Shown here in pieces: positions 9,626 to 23,625 of a stretch of 64,000 nt of DNA; position 1 is the first letter of the stretch, and each line of letters opens with the position of its first letter. The notes beneath the pieces are model-generated. The model was not told where the DNA came from. It worked only from the letters and a program-made list of their open reading frames with translations, and ran no database searches. The stretch is taken from NCBI RefSeq assembly GCF_051014685.1, contig NW_027478600.1, positions 310,001-374,000 of the forward strand, in the 5' to 3' direction. A program made the position numbers and the translations under genes. This stretch comes from Ptiloglossa arizonensis. Taxonomy: Eukaryota; Arthropoda; Insecta; Hymenoptera; Colletidae.

Positions 9626-12425
9626 ATGTGGCAGTTTGTATGTAAGAAACGGTTGAGAAACTCAAAATTTTCGCAGTTCTGATGCTCGAAACGAATTACT
9701 GGAACGGCCTAGGGGAAGAGTACACATACCGTTGTAATCGGGCGAGATTCTACTTTCAGATGCAACAGAAATTTTGCGGATTGGTCAATCCGTTCGCGAG
9801 ATATGGCAGTTTGGAGGTAAGAAACGCTTGAGAATCTCAAAATTTTCGCAGTTCTGATGCTCGACAAGCATAACTAGAACGGACTAGGGGAAAAGTACTC
9901 ACACTGTTGAAATCGGGCGAGTTTCTACTTTCAGATGCAACAGAAATTTTGCGGATTGGTCAATCCGTTCGCGAGATATGGCAGTTTGGAGGTAAGAAAC
10001 GCTTGAGAAACTCAAAATTTTCGCAGTTCTGATGCTCGAAACGAATAGCCAGAACAGCCTAGGGGAAAGGTACGCATACCGTCGTAATCGGGCGAGTTTC
10101 TACTTTCAGATGCAATAGAAATTTTGCGGATTGGTCAATCCGTTCGCGTGATGTGGCAGTTTGTAAGTAAGAAACGCTTGAGAAACTAAAAATTTTCGCA
10201 GTTCTGATGCTCGAAACGAATAACTAGAACGGCCTACGGGAAAAGTACGCATACCTTTGTAATCGGGCGGGTTTCTGCTTTCAGATGCAACAGAAATTTT
10301 GCGGATTGGTCAATCCGTTCGCGAGATATGGGAGTTTGGAGGTAAGAAACACTTGAGAAACACAAAATTTTCGCAGTTCTGGTGCTCGACAAGCATAACT
10401 AGAACGGACTAGGGGAAAAGTACGCATACCGTTGTAATAGGGCGAGCTTCTACTTTCAGATGCAACAGAAATTTTGCGGGTTGGTCAATCCGTTCGCGAA
10501 ATATGGCAGTTTGGAGGTAAGAAACGGTTGAGAAACTCAAAATGTTCACAGTTCTGATGCTCGAAACGAATAACTAGAACGGCCTAGGGGAAAAGTACTC
10601 ATACCGTTGTGATCGGGCGAGTTTCTACTTTCAGATGCAACAGAAATTTTGCGGATTGGTCAATCCGTTCGCGAGATATGGCAGTTTGGAGGTAAGAAAC
10701 GCTTGAGAAACTCAAAATTTTCGCAGTTCTGATGCTCGAAACGAATAACTAGAACGGCCTAGGGGAAAACTGCCCATACCGTTGTAATCGGGCGAGTTTC
10801 TACTTTCAGATGCAACAGAAATTTTGCGGATTGGTCAATCCGTTCGCGAGATATGGCAGTTTTGAGGTAAGAAACGCTTGAAAAACTCAAAATTTTCGCA
10901 GTTCTGATGCTCGAAACGAATAACTAGAACGGCCTAGGGGAAAACTGCCCATACCGTTGTAATCGGGCGAGTTTCTACTTTCAGATGCAACAGAAATTTT
11001 GCGGATTGGTCAATCCGTTCGCGAGATATGGCAGTTTTGAGGTAAGAAACGCTTGAAAAACTCAAAATTTTCGCAGTTCTGATGCTCGAAACGAATAACT
11101 AGAACGGCCTAGGGGAAAACTACTCATACCGTTGTAATCCTGCGAGTTTCTACTTTCAGATGCAACAGAAATTTTGCGGATTGGTCAATCCGTTCGCGAG
11201 ATATGGCAGTTTTGATGTAAGAAACGCTTGAAAAACTCAAAATTTTCGCAGTTCTGATGCTCGAAACGAATAACCAGAACGGCCTAGGGGAAAACTACTC
11301 ATACCGTTGTAATCCTGCGAGTTTCTACTTTCAGATGCAACAGAAATTTTGCGGATTGCTCAATCCGTTCGCGAGATATGGCAGTTTGGAGGTAAGAAAC
11401 GCTTGAGAAACTCAAAATTTTCGCTGTTCTGATGCTCAAAACGAATAACTAGAACGGCCTAGGGGAAAAGTACACATACCGTTGTAATCGGGCGAGTTTC
11501 TACTTTCAGATGCAACAGAAATTTTGCGGATTGGTCAATCCGTTCGCGAGATATGGGAGTTTGGAGGTAAGAAGCACTTGAGAAACTCAAAATTTTCGCA
11601 GTTCTGATGCTCTAAACGAATAACTGGAACGGTCTAGGGGAAAAGTACACATACCGTTGTAATCGGGCGAGTTTCTACTTTCAGATGCAACAGAAATTTT
11701 GCGGATTGTTCAATCCGTTCGCGAGATATGGCAGTTTGGAGGTAAGAAACGCTTGAGAAACTAAAAATTTTCGCAGTTCTGATGCTCGAAACGAATAACT
11801 AGAACGGGCTAGGGGAAAAGTACTCATACCGTTGTGATCGGGCGAGTTTCTACTTTCAGGTGCAACAGAAATTTTGCGGATTGGTCAATCCGTTCGCGAG
11901 ATATGGCAGTTTGGAGGTAAGAAACGCTTGAGAAACTCAAAATTTTCGTAGTTCTGATGCTCGAAACGAATAACTAGAACGGCCTAGGGGAAAAGTACAC
12001 ATACCGTTGTAATCGGGCGAGTTTCTGCTTTCAGATGCAACAGAAATTTTGCGGATTGGTCAATCCTTTCGCGAGATATTGCAGTTTGGAGGTAAGAAAC
12101 GCTTGAGCAACTCAAAATTTTCGCAGTTCTGATGCTCGAAACGAATAACCAGAACGGCCTAGGCGAAAAGTACGCATACCGTTGTAATCGGGCGAGTTTC
12201 TACTTTCAGATGCAACAGAAATTTTGCGGATTGGTCAATCCGTTCGCGAGATATGGCAGTTTGGAGGTAAGAAACGCTTGAGAAACTCAAAATTTTCGTA
12301 GTTCTGATGCTCGAAACGAATAACTAGAACGGCCTAGGGGAAAAGTACACATACCGTTGTAATCGGGCGAGTTTCTGCTTTCAGATGCAACAGAAATTTT
12401 GCGGATCGGTCAATCCGTTCGCGAG
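9626..12425 (+). repeat. Transition block of 16 monomers
   Basis: Contains GAATTACTGG / GAAGAGTAC (about 9694), TCACACTG (about 9900), the CTACGGG / ACCTTTG monomer (about 10235), two consecutive AAAACTGCCC monomers (10676 and 10851) and two with GTAATCCTGCG (11026 and 11201). The stretch from about 9665 to 11200 matches about 31545-33085, some 21.9 kb away. From about 11376 it anticipates monomers of the next HOR. Confidence 0.75.
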
Positions 12426-14700
12426 ATATGGCAGTTTGGAGGTAAGAAACGGTTGAGAAACTCAAAATTTTCGCAGTTCTGATGCTCGAAGCGAATAACT
12501 GGAGCGGCCTAGGGGAAAAGTACGCATACCGTTGTAATCGGGCGGGTTTCTACTTTCAGATGCAACAGAAATTTTGCGGATCGGTCAATCCGTTCGCGAG
12601 ATATGGAAGTTTGGAGGTAAAAAACGGTCGAGAAACTCAAAATGTTCACAGTTCTGATGTTCGACAAGCATAACTAGGACGGACAAGGGGAAAAGTACGC
12701 ATACGGTTGTAATCGGGCGAGTTTCTACTTTCAGATGCAACAGAAATATTGCGGATTGGTCAATCCGTTCGCGAGATATGGCAGTTTGGAGGTAAGAAAC
12801 GCTTGAGAAACTCAAAATTTTCGCAGTTCTGATGCTCGACAGGCATAACTAGAACGGCCTAGGGGAATAGTACTCATACTGTTGAAATCGGGCGAGTTTC
12901 TCCTTTCAGATGCAACAGAAATTTTGCGGATTGGTCAATCCGTTCGCGAGATATGGCAGTTTGGAGGTACGAAACGCTTGAGAAACTCAAAATTTTCGCA
13001 GTTCTGGTGCTCGACAAGCATAACTAGAACGGACTAGGGGAAAAGTACGCATACCGTTGTAATAGGGCGAGCTTCTACTTTCAGATGCAACAGAAATTTT
13101 GCGGATTGGTCAATCCGTTCGCGAGATATGGCAGTTTGGAGGTAAGAAACGCTTGAGAAACTCAAAATTTTCGCTGTTCTGATGCTCGAAACGAATAACT
13201 AGAACGGCCTAGGGGAAAAGTACACATACCGTTGTAATCGGGCGAGTTTCTACTTTCAGATGCAACAGAAATTTTGCGGATTGGTCATTCCTTTCGTGAG
13301 ATATGGCAGTTTGGAGGTAAGAAACGCTTGGGAAACTCAAAATTTTCGCTGTTCTGATGCTCGAAACGAATAACTAGAACGGCCTAGGGGAAAAGTACGC
13401 ATACCGTTTTAGTCGGGCGAGTTTGTGCTTTCAGGTGCAACAGAACTTTTGCGGATTGGTCAATCCGTTCGCGAGATATGGGAGTTTGGAGGTAAGAAGC
13501 ACTTGAGAAACTCAAAATTTTCGCAGTTCTGATGCTCTAAACGAATAACTGGAACGGTCTAGGGGAAAAGTACACATACCGTTGTAATCGGGCGAGTTTC
13601 TACTTTCAGATGCAACAGAAATTTTGCGGATTGTTCAATCCGTTCGCGAGATATGGCAGTTTTGATGTAAGAAACGCTTGAAAAACTCAAAATTTTCGCA
13701 GTTCTGATGCTCGAAACGAATAACTAGAACGGCCTAGGGGAAAACTACTCATACCGTTGTAATCCTGCGAGTTTCTACTTTCAGATGCAACAGAAATTTT
13801 GCGGATTGGTCAATCCGTTCGCGAGATATGGCAGTTTGGAGGTAAGAAACGCTTGAGAAACTCAAAATTTTCGCTGTTCTGATGCTCGAAACGAATAACT
13901 AGAACGGCCTAGGGGAAAAGTACACATACCGTTGTAATCGGGCGAGTTTCTACTTTCAGATGCAACAGAAATTTTGCGGATTGGTCAATCCGTTCGCGAG
14001 ATATGGGAGTTTGGAGGTAAGAAGCACTTGAGAAACTCAAAATTTTCGCAGTTCTGATGCTCTAAACGAATAACTGGAACGGTCTAGGGGAAAAGTACAC
14101 ATACCGTTGTAATCGGGCGAGTTTCTACTTTCAGATGCAACAGAAATTTTGCGGATTGTTCAATCCGTTCGCGAGATATGGCAGTTTGGAGGTAAGAAAC
14201 GCTTGAGAAACTAAAAATTTTCGCAGTTCTGATGCTCGAAACGAATAACTAGAACGGGCTAGGGGAAAAGTACACATACCGTTGTAATCGGGCGAGTTTC
14301 TGCTTTCAGATGCAACAGAAATTTTGCGGATTGGTCAATCCTTTCGCGAGATATTGCAGTTTGGAGGTAAGAAACGCTTGAGCAACTCAAAATTTTCGCA
14401 GTTCTGATGCTCGAAACGAATAACCAGAACGGCCTAGGCGAAAAGTACGCATACCGTTGTAATCGGGCGAGTTTCTACTTTCAGATGCAACAGAAATTTT
14501 GCGGATTGGTCAATCCGTTCGCGAGATATGGCAGTTTGGAGGTAAGAAACGCTTGAGAAACTCAAAATTTTCGTAGTTCTGATGCTCGAAACGAATAACT
14601 AGAACGGCCTAGGGGAAAAGTACACATACCGTTGTAATCGGGCGAGTTTCTGCTTTCAGATGCAACAGAAATTTTGCGGATCGGTCAATCCGTTCGCGAG
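12426..14700 (+). repeat. HOR type 2, copy 1 (13 monomers, 2275 bp)
   Basis: Starts with the GAAGCG monomer; identified by ATATGGAAG at 12601 and GATGTTCGAC at 12657. It is one monomer shorter than the next two copies. At about 14254-14275 the GGGCTAGGGG half runs directly into TACACATACC, where the 14-monomer copies continue into TACTCATACC and an extra monomer. Confidence 0.88.
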
Positions 14701-17150
14701 ATATGGCAGTTTGGAGGTAAGAAACGGTTGAGAAACTCAAAATTTTCGCAGTTCTGATGCTCGAAGCGAATAACTGGAGCGGCCTAGGGGAAAAGTACGC
14801 TTACCGTTGTAATCGGGCGGGTTTCTACTTTCAGATGCAACAGAAATTTTGCGGATCGGTCAATCCGTTCGCGAGATATGGAAGTTTGGAGGTAAAAAAC
14901 GGTCGAGAAACTCAAAATGTTCACAGTTCTGATGTTCGACAAGCATAACTAGGACGGACAAGGGGAAAAGTACGCATACGGTTGTAATCGGGCGAGTTTC
15001 TACTTTCAGATGCAACAGAAATATTGCGGATTGGTCAATCCGTTCGCGAGATATGGCAGTTTGGAGGTAAGAAACGCTTGAGAAACTCAAAATTTTCGCA
15101 GTTCTGATGCTCGACAGGCATAACTAGAACGGCCTAGGGGAATAGTACTCATACTGTTGAAATCGGGCGAGTTTCTCCTTTCAGATGCAACAGAAATTTT
15201 GCGGATTGGTCAATCCGTTCGCGAGATATGGCAGTTTGGAGGTACGAAACGCTTGAGAAACTCAAAATTTTCGCAGTTCTGGTGCTCGACAAGCATAACT
15301 AGAACGGACTAGGGGAAAAGTACGCATACCGTTGTAATAGGGCGAGCTTCTACTTTCAGATGCAACAGAAATTTTGCGGATTGGTCAATCCGTTCGCGAG
15401 ATATGGCAGTTTGGAGGTAAGAAACGCTTGAGAAACTCAAAATTTTCGCTGTTCTGATGCTCGAAACGAATAACTAGAACGGCCTAGGGGAAAAGTACAC
15501 ATACCGTTGTAATCGGGCGAGTTTCTACTTTCAGATGCAACAGAAATTTTGCGGATTGGTCATTCCTTTCGTGAGATATGGCAGTTTGGAGGTAAGAAAC
15601 GCTTGGGAAACTCAAAATTTTCGCTGTTCTGATGCTCGAAACGAATAACTAGAACGGCCTAGGGGAAAAGTACGCATACCGTTTTAGTCGGGCGAGTTTG
15701 TGCTTTCAGGTGCAACAGAACTTTTGCGGATTGGTCAATCCGTTCGCGAGATATGGGAGTTTGGAGGTAAGAAGCACTTGAGAAACTCAAAATTTTCGCA
15801 GTTCTGATGCTCTAAACGAATAACTGGAACGGTCTAGGGGAAAAGTACACATACCGTTGTAATCGGGCGAGTTTCTACTTTCAGATGCAACAGAAATTTT
15901 GCGGATTGTTCAATCCGTTCGCGAGATATGGCAGTTTTGATGTAAGAAACGCTTGAAAAACTCAAAATTTTCGCAGTTCTGATGCTCGAAACGAATAACT
16001 AGAACGGCCTAGGGGAAAACTACTCATACCGTTGTAATCCTGCGAGTTTCTACTTTCAGATGCAACAGAAATTTTGCGGATTGGTCAATCCGTTCGCGAG
16101 ATATGGCAGTTTGGAGGTAAGAAACGCTTGAGAAACTCAAAATTTTCGCTGTTCTGATGCTCGAAACGAATAACTAGAACGGCCTAGGGGAAAAGTACAC
16201 ATACCGTTGTAATCGGGCGAGTTTCTACTTTCAGATGCAACAGAAATTTTGCGGATTGGTCAATCCGTTCGCGAGATATGGGAGTTTGGAGGTAAGAAGC
16301 ACTTGAGAAACTCAAAATTTTCGCAGTTCTGATGCTCTAAACGAATAACTGGAACGGTCTAGGGGAAAAGTACACATACCGTTGTAATCGGGCGAGTTTC
16401 TACTTTCAGATGCAACAGAAATTTTGCGGATTGTTCAATCCGTTCGCGAGATATGGCAGTTTGGAGGTAAGAAACGCTTGAGAAACTAAAAATTTTCGCA
16501 GTTCTGATGCTCGAAACGAATAACTAGAACGGGCTAGGGGAAAAGTACTCATACCGTTGTGATCGGGCGAGTTTCTACTTTCAGGTGCAACAGAAATTTT
16601 GCGGATTGGTCAATCCGTTCGCGAGATATGGCAGTTTGGAGGTAAGAAACGCTTGAGAAACTCAAAATTTTCGTAGTTCTGATGCTCGAAACGAATAACT
16701 AAAACGGCCTAGGGGAAAAGTACACATACCGTTGTAATCGGGCGAGTTTCTGCTTTCAGATGCAACAGAAATTTTGCAGATTGGTCAATCCTTTCGCGAG
16801 ATATTGCAGTTTGGAGGTAAGAAACGCTTGAGCAACTCAAAATTTTCGCAGTTCTGATGCTCGAAACGAATAACCAGAACGGCCTAGGCGAAAAGTACGC
16901 ATACCGTTGTAATCGGGCGAGTTTCTACTTTCAGATGCAACAGAAATTTTGCGGATTGGTCAATCCGTTCGCGAGATATGGCAGTTTGGATGTAAGAAAC
17001 GCTTGAGAAACTCAAAATTTTCGTAGTTCTGATGCTCGAAACGAATAACTAGAACGGCCTAGGGGAAAAGTACACATACCGTTGTAATCGGGCGAGTTTC
17101 TGCTTTCAGATGCAACAGAAATTTTGCGGATCGGTCAATCCGTTCGCGAG
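14701..17150 (+). repeat. HOR type 2, copy 2 (14 monomers, 2450 bp)
   Basis: Near-identical to copy 1 apart from one extra monomer. A private change is GCTTACCG at about 14800 (others GCATACCG). It shares AAAACGGCC (about 16701) with copy 3 but not copy 1, so copies 2 and 3 are the closest pair. Confidence 0.88.
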
Positions 17151-19600
17151 ATATGGCAGTTTGGAGGTAAGAAACGGTTGAGAAACTCAAAATTTTCGCA
17201 GTTCTGATGCTCGAAGCGAATAACTGGAGCGGCCTAGGGGAAAAGTACGCATACCGTTGTAATCGGGCGGGTTTCTACTTTCAGATGCAACAGAAATTTT
17301 GCGGATCGGTCAATCCGTTCGCGAGATATGGAAGTTTGGAGGTAAAAAACGGTCGAGAAACTCAAAATGTTCACAGTTCTGATGTTCGACAAGCATAACT
17401 AGGACGGACAAGGGGAAAAGTACGCATACGGTTGTAATCGGGCGAGTTTCTACTTTCAGATGCAACAGAAATATTGCGGATTGGTCAATCCGTTCGCGAG
17501 ATATGGCAGTTTGGAGGTAAGAAACGCTTGAGAAACTCAAAATTTTCGCAGTTCTGATGCTCGACAGGCATAACTAGAACGGCCTAGGGGAATAGTACTC
17601 ATACTGTTGAAATCGGGCGAGTTTCTCCTTTCAGATGCAACAGAAATTTTGCGGATTGGTCAATCCGTTCGCGAGATATGGCAGTTTGGAGGTACGAAAC
17701 GCTTGAGAAACTCAAAATTTTCGCAGTTCTGGTGCTCGACAAGCATAACTAGAACGGACTAGGGGAAAAGTACGCATACCGTTGTAATAGGGCGAGCTTC
17801 TACTTTCAGATGCAACAGAAATTTTGCGGATTGGTCAATCCGTTCGCGAGATATGGCAGTTTGGAGGTAAGAAACGCTTGAGAAACTCAAAATTTTCGCT
17901 GTTCTGATGCTCGAAACGAATAACTAGAACGGCCTAGGGGAAAAGTACACATACCGTTGTAATCGGGCGAGTTTCTACTTTCAGATGCAACAGAAATTTT
18001 GCGGATTGGTCATTCCTTTCGTGAGATATGGCAGTTTGGAGGTAAGAAACGCTTGGGAAACTCAAAATTTTCGCTGTTCTGATGCTCGAAACGAATAACT
18101 AGAACGGCCTAGGGGAAAAGTACGCATACCGTTTTAGTCGGGCGAGTTTGTGCTTTCAGGTGCAACAGAACTTTTGCGGATTGGTCAATCCGTTCGCGAG
18201 ATATGGGAGTTTGGAGGTAAGAAGCACTTGAGAAACTCAAAATTTTCGCAGTTCTGATGCTCTAAACGAATAACTGGAACGGTCTAGGGGAAAAGTACAC
18301 ATACCGTTGTAATCGGGCGAGTTTCTACTTTCAGATGCAACAGAAATTTTGCGGATTGTTCAATCCGTTCGCGAGATATGGCAGTTTTGATGTAAGAAAC
18401 GCTTGAAAAACTCAAAATTTTCGCAGTTCTGATGCTCGAAACGAATAACTAGAACGGCCTAGGGGAAAACTACTCATACCGTTGTAATCCTGCGAGTTTC
18501 TACTTTCAGATGCAACAGAAATTTTGCGGATTGGTCAATCCGTTCGCGAGATATGGCAGTTTGGAGGTAAGAAACGCTTGAGAAACTCAAAATTTTCGCT
18601 GTTCTGATGCTCGAAACGAATAACTAGAACGGCCTAGGGGAAAAGTACACATACCGTTGTAATCGGGCGAGTTTCTACTTTCAGATGCAACAGAAATTTT
18701 GCGGATTGGTCAATCCGTTCGCGAGATATGGGAGTTTGGAGGTAAGAAGCACTTGAGAAACTCAAAATTTTCGCAGTTCTGATGCTCTAAACGAATAACT
18801 GGAACGGTCTAGGGGAAAAGTACACATACCGTTGTAATCGGGCGAGTTTCTACTTTCAGATGCAACAGAAATTTTGCGGATTGTTCAATCCGTTCGCGAG
18901 ATATGGCAGTTTGGAGGTAAGAAACGCTTGAGAAACTAAAAATTTTCGCAGTTCTGATGCTCGAAACGAATAACTAGAACGGGCTAGGGGAAAAGTACTC
19001 ATACCGTTGTGATCGGGCGAGTTTCTACTTTCAGGTGCAACAGAAATTTTGCGGATTGGTCAATCCGTTCGCGAGATATGGCAGTTTGGAGGTAAGAAAC
19101 GCTTGAGAAACTCAAAATTTTCGTAGTTCTGATGCTCGAAACGAATAACTAAAACGGCCTAGGGGAAAAGTACACATACCGTTGTAATCGGGCGAGTTTC
19201 TGCTTTCAGATGCAACAGAAATTTTGCGGATTGGTCAATCCTTTCGCGAGATATTGCAGTTTGGAGGTAAGAAACGCTTGAGCAACTCAAAATTTTCGCA
19301 GTTCTGATGCTCGAAACGAATAACCAGAACGGCCTAGGCGAAAAGTACGCATACCGTTGTAATCGGGCGAGTTTCTACTTTCAGATGCAACAGAAATTTT
19401 GCGGATTGGTCAATCCGTTCGCGAGATATGGCAGTTTGGAGGTAAGAAACGCTTGAGAAACTCAAAATTTTCGTAGTTCTGATGCTCGAAACGAATAACT
19501 AGAACGGCCTAGGGGAAAAGTACACATACCGTTGTAATCGGGCGAGTTTCTGCTTTCAGATGCAACAGAAATTTTGCGGATCGGTCAATCCGTTCGCGAG
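17151..19600 (+). repeat. HOR type 2, copy 3 (14 monomers, 2450 bp)
   Basis: Aligns monomer for monomer with 14701-17150 at a 2450-bp offset; by eye only a few substitutions separate them. One is GATGTAAG at about 16989 against GAGGTAAG at the matching place (about 19439). Confidence 0.88.
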
Positions 19601-20825
19601 ATATGGCAGTTTGGAGGTAAGAAACGGTTGAGAAACTCAAAATTTTCGCAGTTCTGATGCTCGAAGCGAATAACTGGAGCGGCCTAGGGGAAAAGTACGC
19701 ATACCGTTGTAATCGGGCGGGTTTCTACTTTCAGATGCAACAGAAATTTTGCGGATCGGTCAATCCGTTCGCGAGATATGGAAGTTTGGAGGTAAAAAAC
19801 GGTCGAGAAACTCAAAATGTTCACAGTTCTGATGTTCGACAAGCATAACTAGGACGGACAAGGGGAAAAGTACGCATACGGTTGTAATCGGGCGAGTTTC
19901 TACTTTCAGATGCAACAGAAATATTGCGGATTGGTCAATCCGTTCGCGAGATATGGCAGTTTGGAGGTAAGAAACGCTTGAGAAACTCAAAATTTTCGCA
20001 GTTCTGATGCTCGACAGGCATAACTAGAACGGCCTAGGGGAATAGTACTCATACTGTTGAAATCGGGCGAGTTTCTCCTTTCAGATGCAACAGAAATTTT
20101 GCGGATTGGTCAATCCGTTCGCGAGATATGGCAGTTTGGAGGTACGAAACGCTTGAGAAACTCAAAATTTTCGCAGTTCTGGTGCTCGACAAGCATAACT
20201 AGAACGGACTAGGGGAAAAGTACGCATACCGTTGTAATAGGGCGAGCTTCTACTTTCAGATGCAACAGAAATTTTGCGGATTGGTCAATCCGTTCGCGAG
20301 ATATGGCAGTTTGGAGGTAAGAAACGCTTGAGAAACTCAAAATTTTCGCTGTTCTGATGCTCGAAACGAATAACTAGAACGGCCTAGGGGAAAAGTACAC
20401 ATACCGTTGTAATCGGGCGAGTTTCTACTTTCAGATGCAACAGAAATTTTGCGGATTGGTCATTCCTTTCGTGAGATATGGCAGTTTGGAGGTAAGAAAC
20501 GCTTGGGAAACTCAAAATTTTCGCTGTTCTGATGCTCGAAACGAATAACTAGAACGGCCTAGGGGAAAAGTACGCATACCGTTTTAGTCGGGCGAGTTTG
20601 TGCTTTCAGGTGCAACAGAACTTTTGCGGATTGGTCAATCCGTTCGCGAGATATGGGAGTTTGGAGGTAAGAAGCACTTGAGAAACTCAAAATTTTCGCA
20701 GTTCTGATGCTCTAAACGAATAACTGGAACGGTCTAGGGGAAAAGTACACATACCGTTGTAATCGGGCGAGTTTCTACTTTCAGATGCAACAGAAATTTT
20801 GCGGATTGTTCAATCCGTTCGCGAG
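19601..20825 (+). repeat. HOR type 2, partial copy 4 (7 monomers)
   Basis: Follows the type 2 order for seven monomers, then switches at about 20826 into the 8-monomer HOR. Type 2 copies have TTTTGATGTAAG here, and this one has TTGGAGGTAAG followed by CTAAAAATTTTCGAAG. Confidence 0.8.
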
Positions 20826-22225
20826 ATATGGCAGTTTGGAGGTAAGAAACGCTTGAGAAACTAAAAATTTTCGAAGTTCTGATGCTCGAAACGAATAACT
20901 AGAACGGGTTAGGGGAAAAGTACTCATACCGTTGTGATCGGGCGAGTTTCTACTTTCAGGTGCAATAGAAATTTTGCGGATTGGTCAATCCGTTTGCGAG
21001 ATATGGCAGTTTGGAGGTAAGAAACGCTTGAGAAACTCAAAATTTTCGTAGTTCTGATGCTCGAAACGAATAACTAGAACGGCCTAGGGGAAAAGTACAC
21101 ATACGGTTGTAATCGGGCGAGTTTCTACTTTCAGATGCAACAGAAATATTGCGGATTGGTCAATCCGTTCGCGAGATATGGCAGTTTGGAGGTAAGAAAC
21201 GCTTGAGAAACTCAAAATTTTCGCAGTTCTGATGCTCGACAGGCATAACTAGAACGGCCTAGAGGAAAAGTACTCATACTGTTGAAATCGGGCGAGTTTT
21301 TACTTTCAGATGCAATAGAAATTTTGCGGATTGGTCAATCCGTTCGCGAGATATGGCAGTTTGGAGGTACGAAACGCTTGAGAAACTCAAAATTTTCGCA
21401 GTTCTGGTGCTCGACAAGCATAACTAGAACGGACTAGGGGAAAAGTACGCATACCGTTGTAATAGGGCGAGCTTCTACTTTCAGATGCAACAGAAATTTT
21501 GCGGGTTGGTCAATCCGTTCGCGAAATATGGCAGTTTGGAGGTAAGAAACGGTTGAGAAACTCATAATTTTCACAGTTCTGATGCTCGAAACGAATAACT
21601 AGAACGGCCTAGGGGAAAAGTACTCATACCGTTGTGATCGGGCGAGTTTCTACTTTCAGATGCAACAGAAATTTTGCGGATTGGTCAATCCGTTCGCGAG
21701 ATATGGCAGTTTGGAGGTAAGAAACGCTTGAGAAACTCAAAATTTTCGCTGTTCTGATGCTCGAAACGAATAACTAGAACGGCCTAGGGGAAAAGTACAC
21801 ATACCGTTGTAATCGGGCGAGTTTCTACTTTCAGATGCAACAGAAATTTTGCGGATTGGTCATTCCTTTCGTGAGATATGGCAGTTTGGAGGTAAGAAAC
21901 GCTTGAGAAACACAAAATTTTCGCTGTTCTGATGCTCGAAACGAATAACTAGAACGGCCTAGGGGAAAAATACGCATACCGTTTTAGTCGGGCGAGTTTG
22001 TGCTTTCAGGTGCAACAGAACTTTTGCGGATTGGTCAATCCGTTCGCGAGATATGGGAGTTTGGAGGTAAGAAGCACTTGAGAAACAAAAAATTTTCGCA
22101 GTTCTGATGCTCTAAACGAATAACTGGAACGGTCTAGGGGAAAAGTACACATACCGTTGTAATCGGGCGAGTTTCTACTTTCAGATGCAACAGAAATTTT
22201 GCGGATTGTTCAATCCGTTCGCGAG
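20826..22225 (+). repeat. HOR type 3, copy 1 (8 monomers, 1400 bp)
   Basis: Order of diagnostic monomers, labelled A-H: A CTAAAAA/GGGTT (20826), B TTCGTAG (21001), C GACAGGC (21176), D GGTACG/AATAGGG (21351), E TTCACAG (21526), F CGCTG (21701), G AACACAAAA (21876), H ATGGGAG/AAGCAC (22051). The same A-H alphabet underlies the internal 8-monomer block of HOR type 1. Confidence 0.85.
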
Positions 22226-23625
22226 ATATGGCAGTTTGGAGGTAAGAAACGCTTGAGAAACTAAAAATTTTCGCAGTTCTGATGCTCGAAACGAATAACT
22301 AGAACGGGTTAGGGGAAAAGTACTCATACCGTTGTGATCGGGCGAGTTTCTACTTTCAGGTGCAATAGAAATTTTGCGGATTGGTCAATCCGTTTGCGAG
22401 ATATGGCAGTTTGGAGGTAAGAAACGCTTGAGAAACTCAAAATTTTCGTAGTTCTGATGCTCGAAACGAATAACTAGAACGGCCTAGGGGAAAAGTACAC
22501 ATACGGTTGTAATCGGGCGAGTTTCTACTTTCAGATGCAACAGAAATATTGCGGATTGGTCAATCCGTTCGCGAGATATGGCAGTTTGGAGGTAAGAAAC
22601 GCTTGAGAAACTCAAAATTTTCGCAGTTCTGATGCTCGACAGGCATAACTAGAACGGCCTAGAGGAAAAGTACTCATACTGTTGAAATCGGGCGAGTTTT
22701 TACTTTCAGATGCAATAGAAATTTTGCGGATTGGTCAATCCGTTCGCGAGATATGGCAGTTTGGAGGTACGAAACGCTTGAGAAACTCAAAATTTTCGCA
22801 GTTCTGGTGCTCGACAAGCATAACTAGAACGGACTAGGGGAAAAGTACGCATACCGTTGTAATAGGGCGAGCTTCTACTTTCAGATGCAACAGAAATTTT
22901 GCGGGTTGGTCAATCCGTTCGCGAAATATGGCAGTTTGGAGGTAAGAAACGGTTGAGAAACTCATAATTTTCACAGTTCTGATGCTCGAAACGAATAACT
23001 AGAACGGCCTAGGGGAAAAGTACTCATACCGTTGTGATCGGGCGAGTTTCTACTTTCAGATGCAACAGAAATTTTGCGGATTGGTCAATCCGTTCGCGAG
23101 ATATGGCAGTTTGGAGGTAAGAAACGCTTGAGAAACTCAAAATTTTCGCTGTTCTGATGCTCGAAACGAATAACTAGAACGGCCTAGGGGAAAAGTACAC
23201 ATACCGTTGTAATCGGGCGAGTTTCTACTTTCAGATGCAACAGAAATTTTGCGGATTGGTCAATCCTTTCGTGAGATATGGCAGTTTGGAGGTAAGAAAC
23301 GCTTGAGAAACACAAAATTTTCGCTGTTCTGATGCTCGAAACGAATAACTAGAACGGCCTAGGGGAAAAGTACGCATACCGTTGTAGACGGGCGAGTTTC
23401 TGCTTTCAGGTGCAACAGAACTTTTGCGGATTGGTCAATCCGTTCGCGAGATATGGGAGTTTGGAGGTAAGAAGCACTTGAGAAACTCAAAATTTTCGCA
23501 GTTCTGATGCTCTAAACGAATAACTGGAACAGTCTAGGGGAAAAGTACACATAGCGTTGTAATCGGGCGAGTTTCTACTTTCAGATGCAACAGAAATTTT
23601 GCGGATTGGTCAATCCGTTCGCGAG
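22226..23625 (+). repeat. HOR type 3, copy 2 (8 monomers, 1400 bp)
   Basis: Same A-H order at exactly 1400 bp offset, sharing with copy 1 the GGGTT form (20906 and 22306), TACGGTTG and the CAATAG form in monomer C. Confidence 0.85.
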
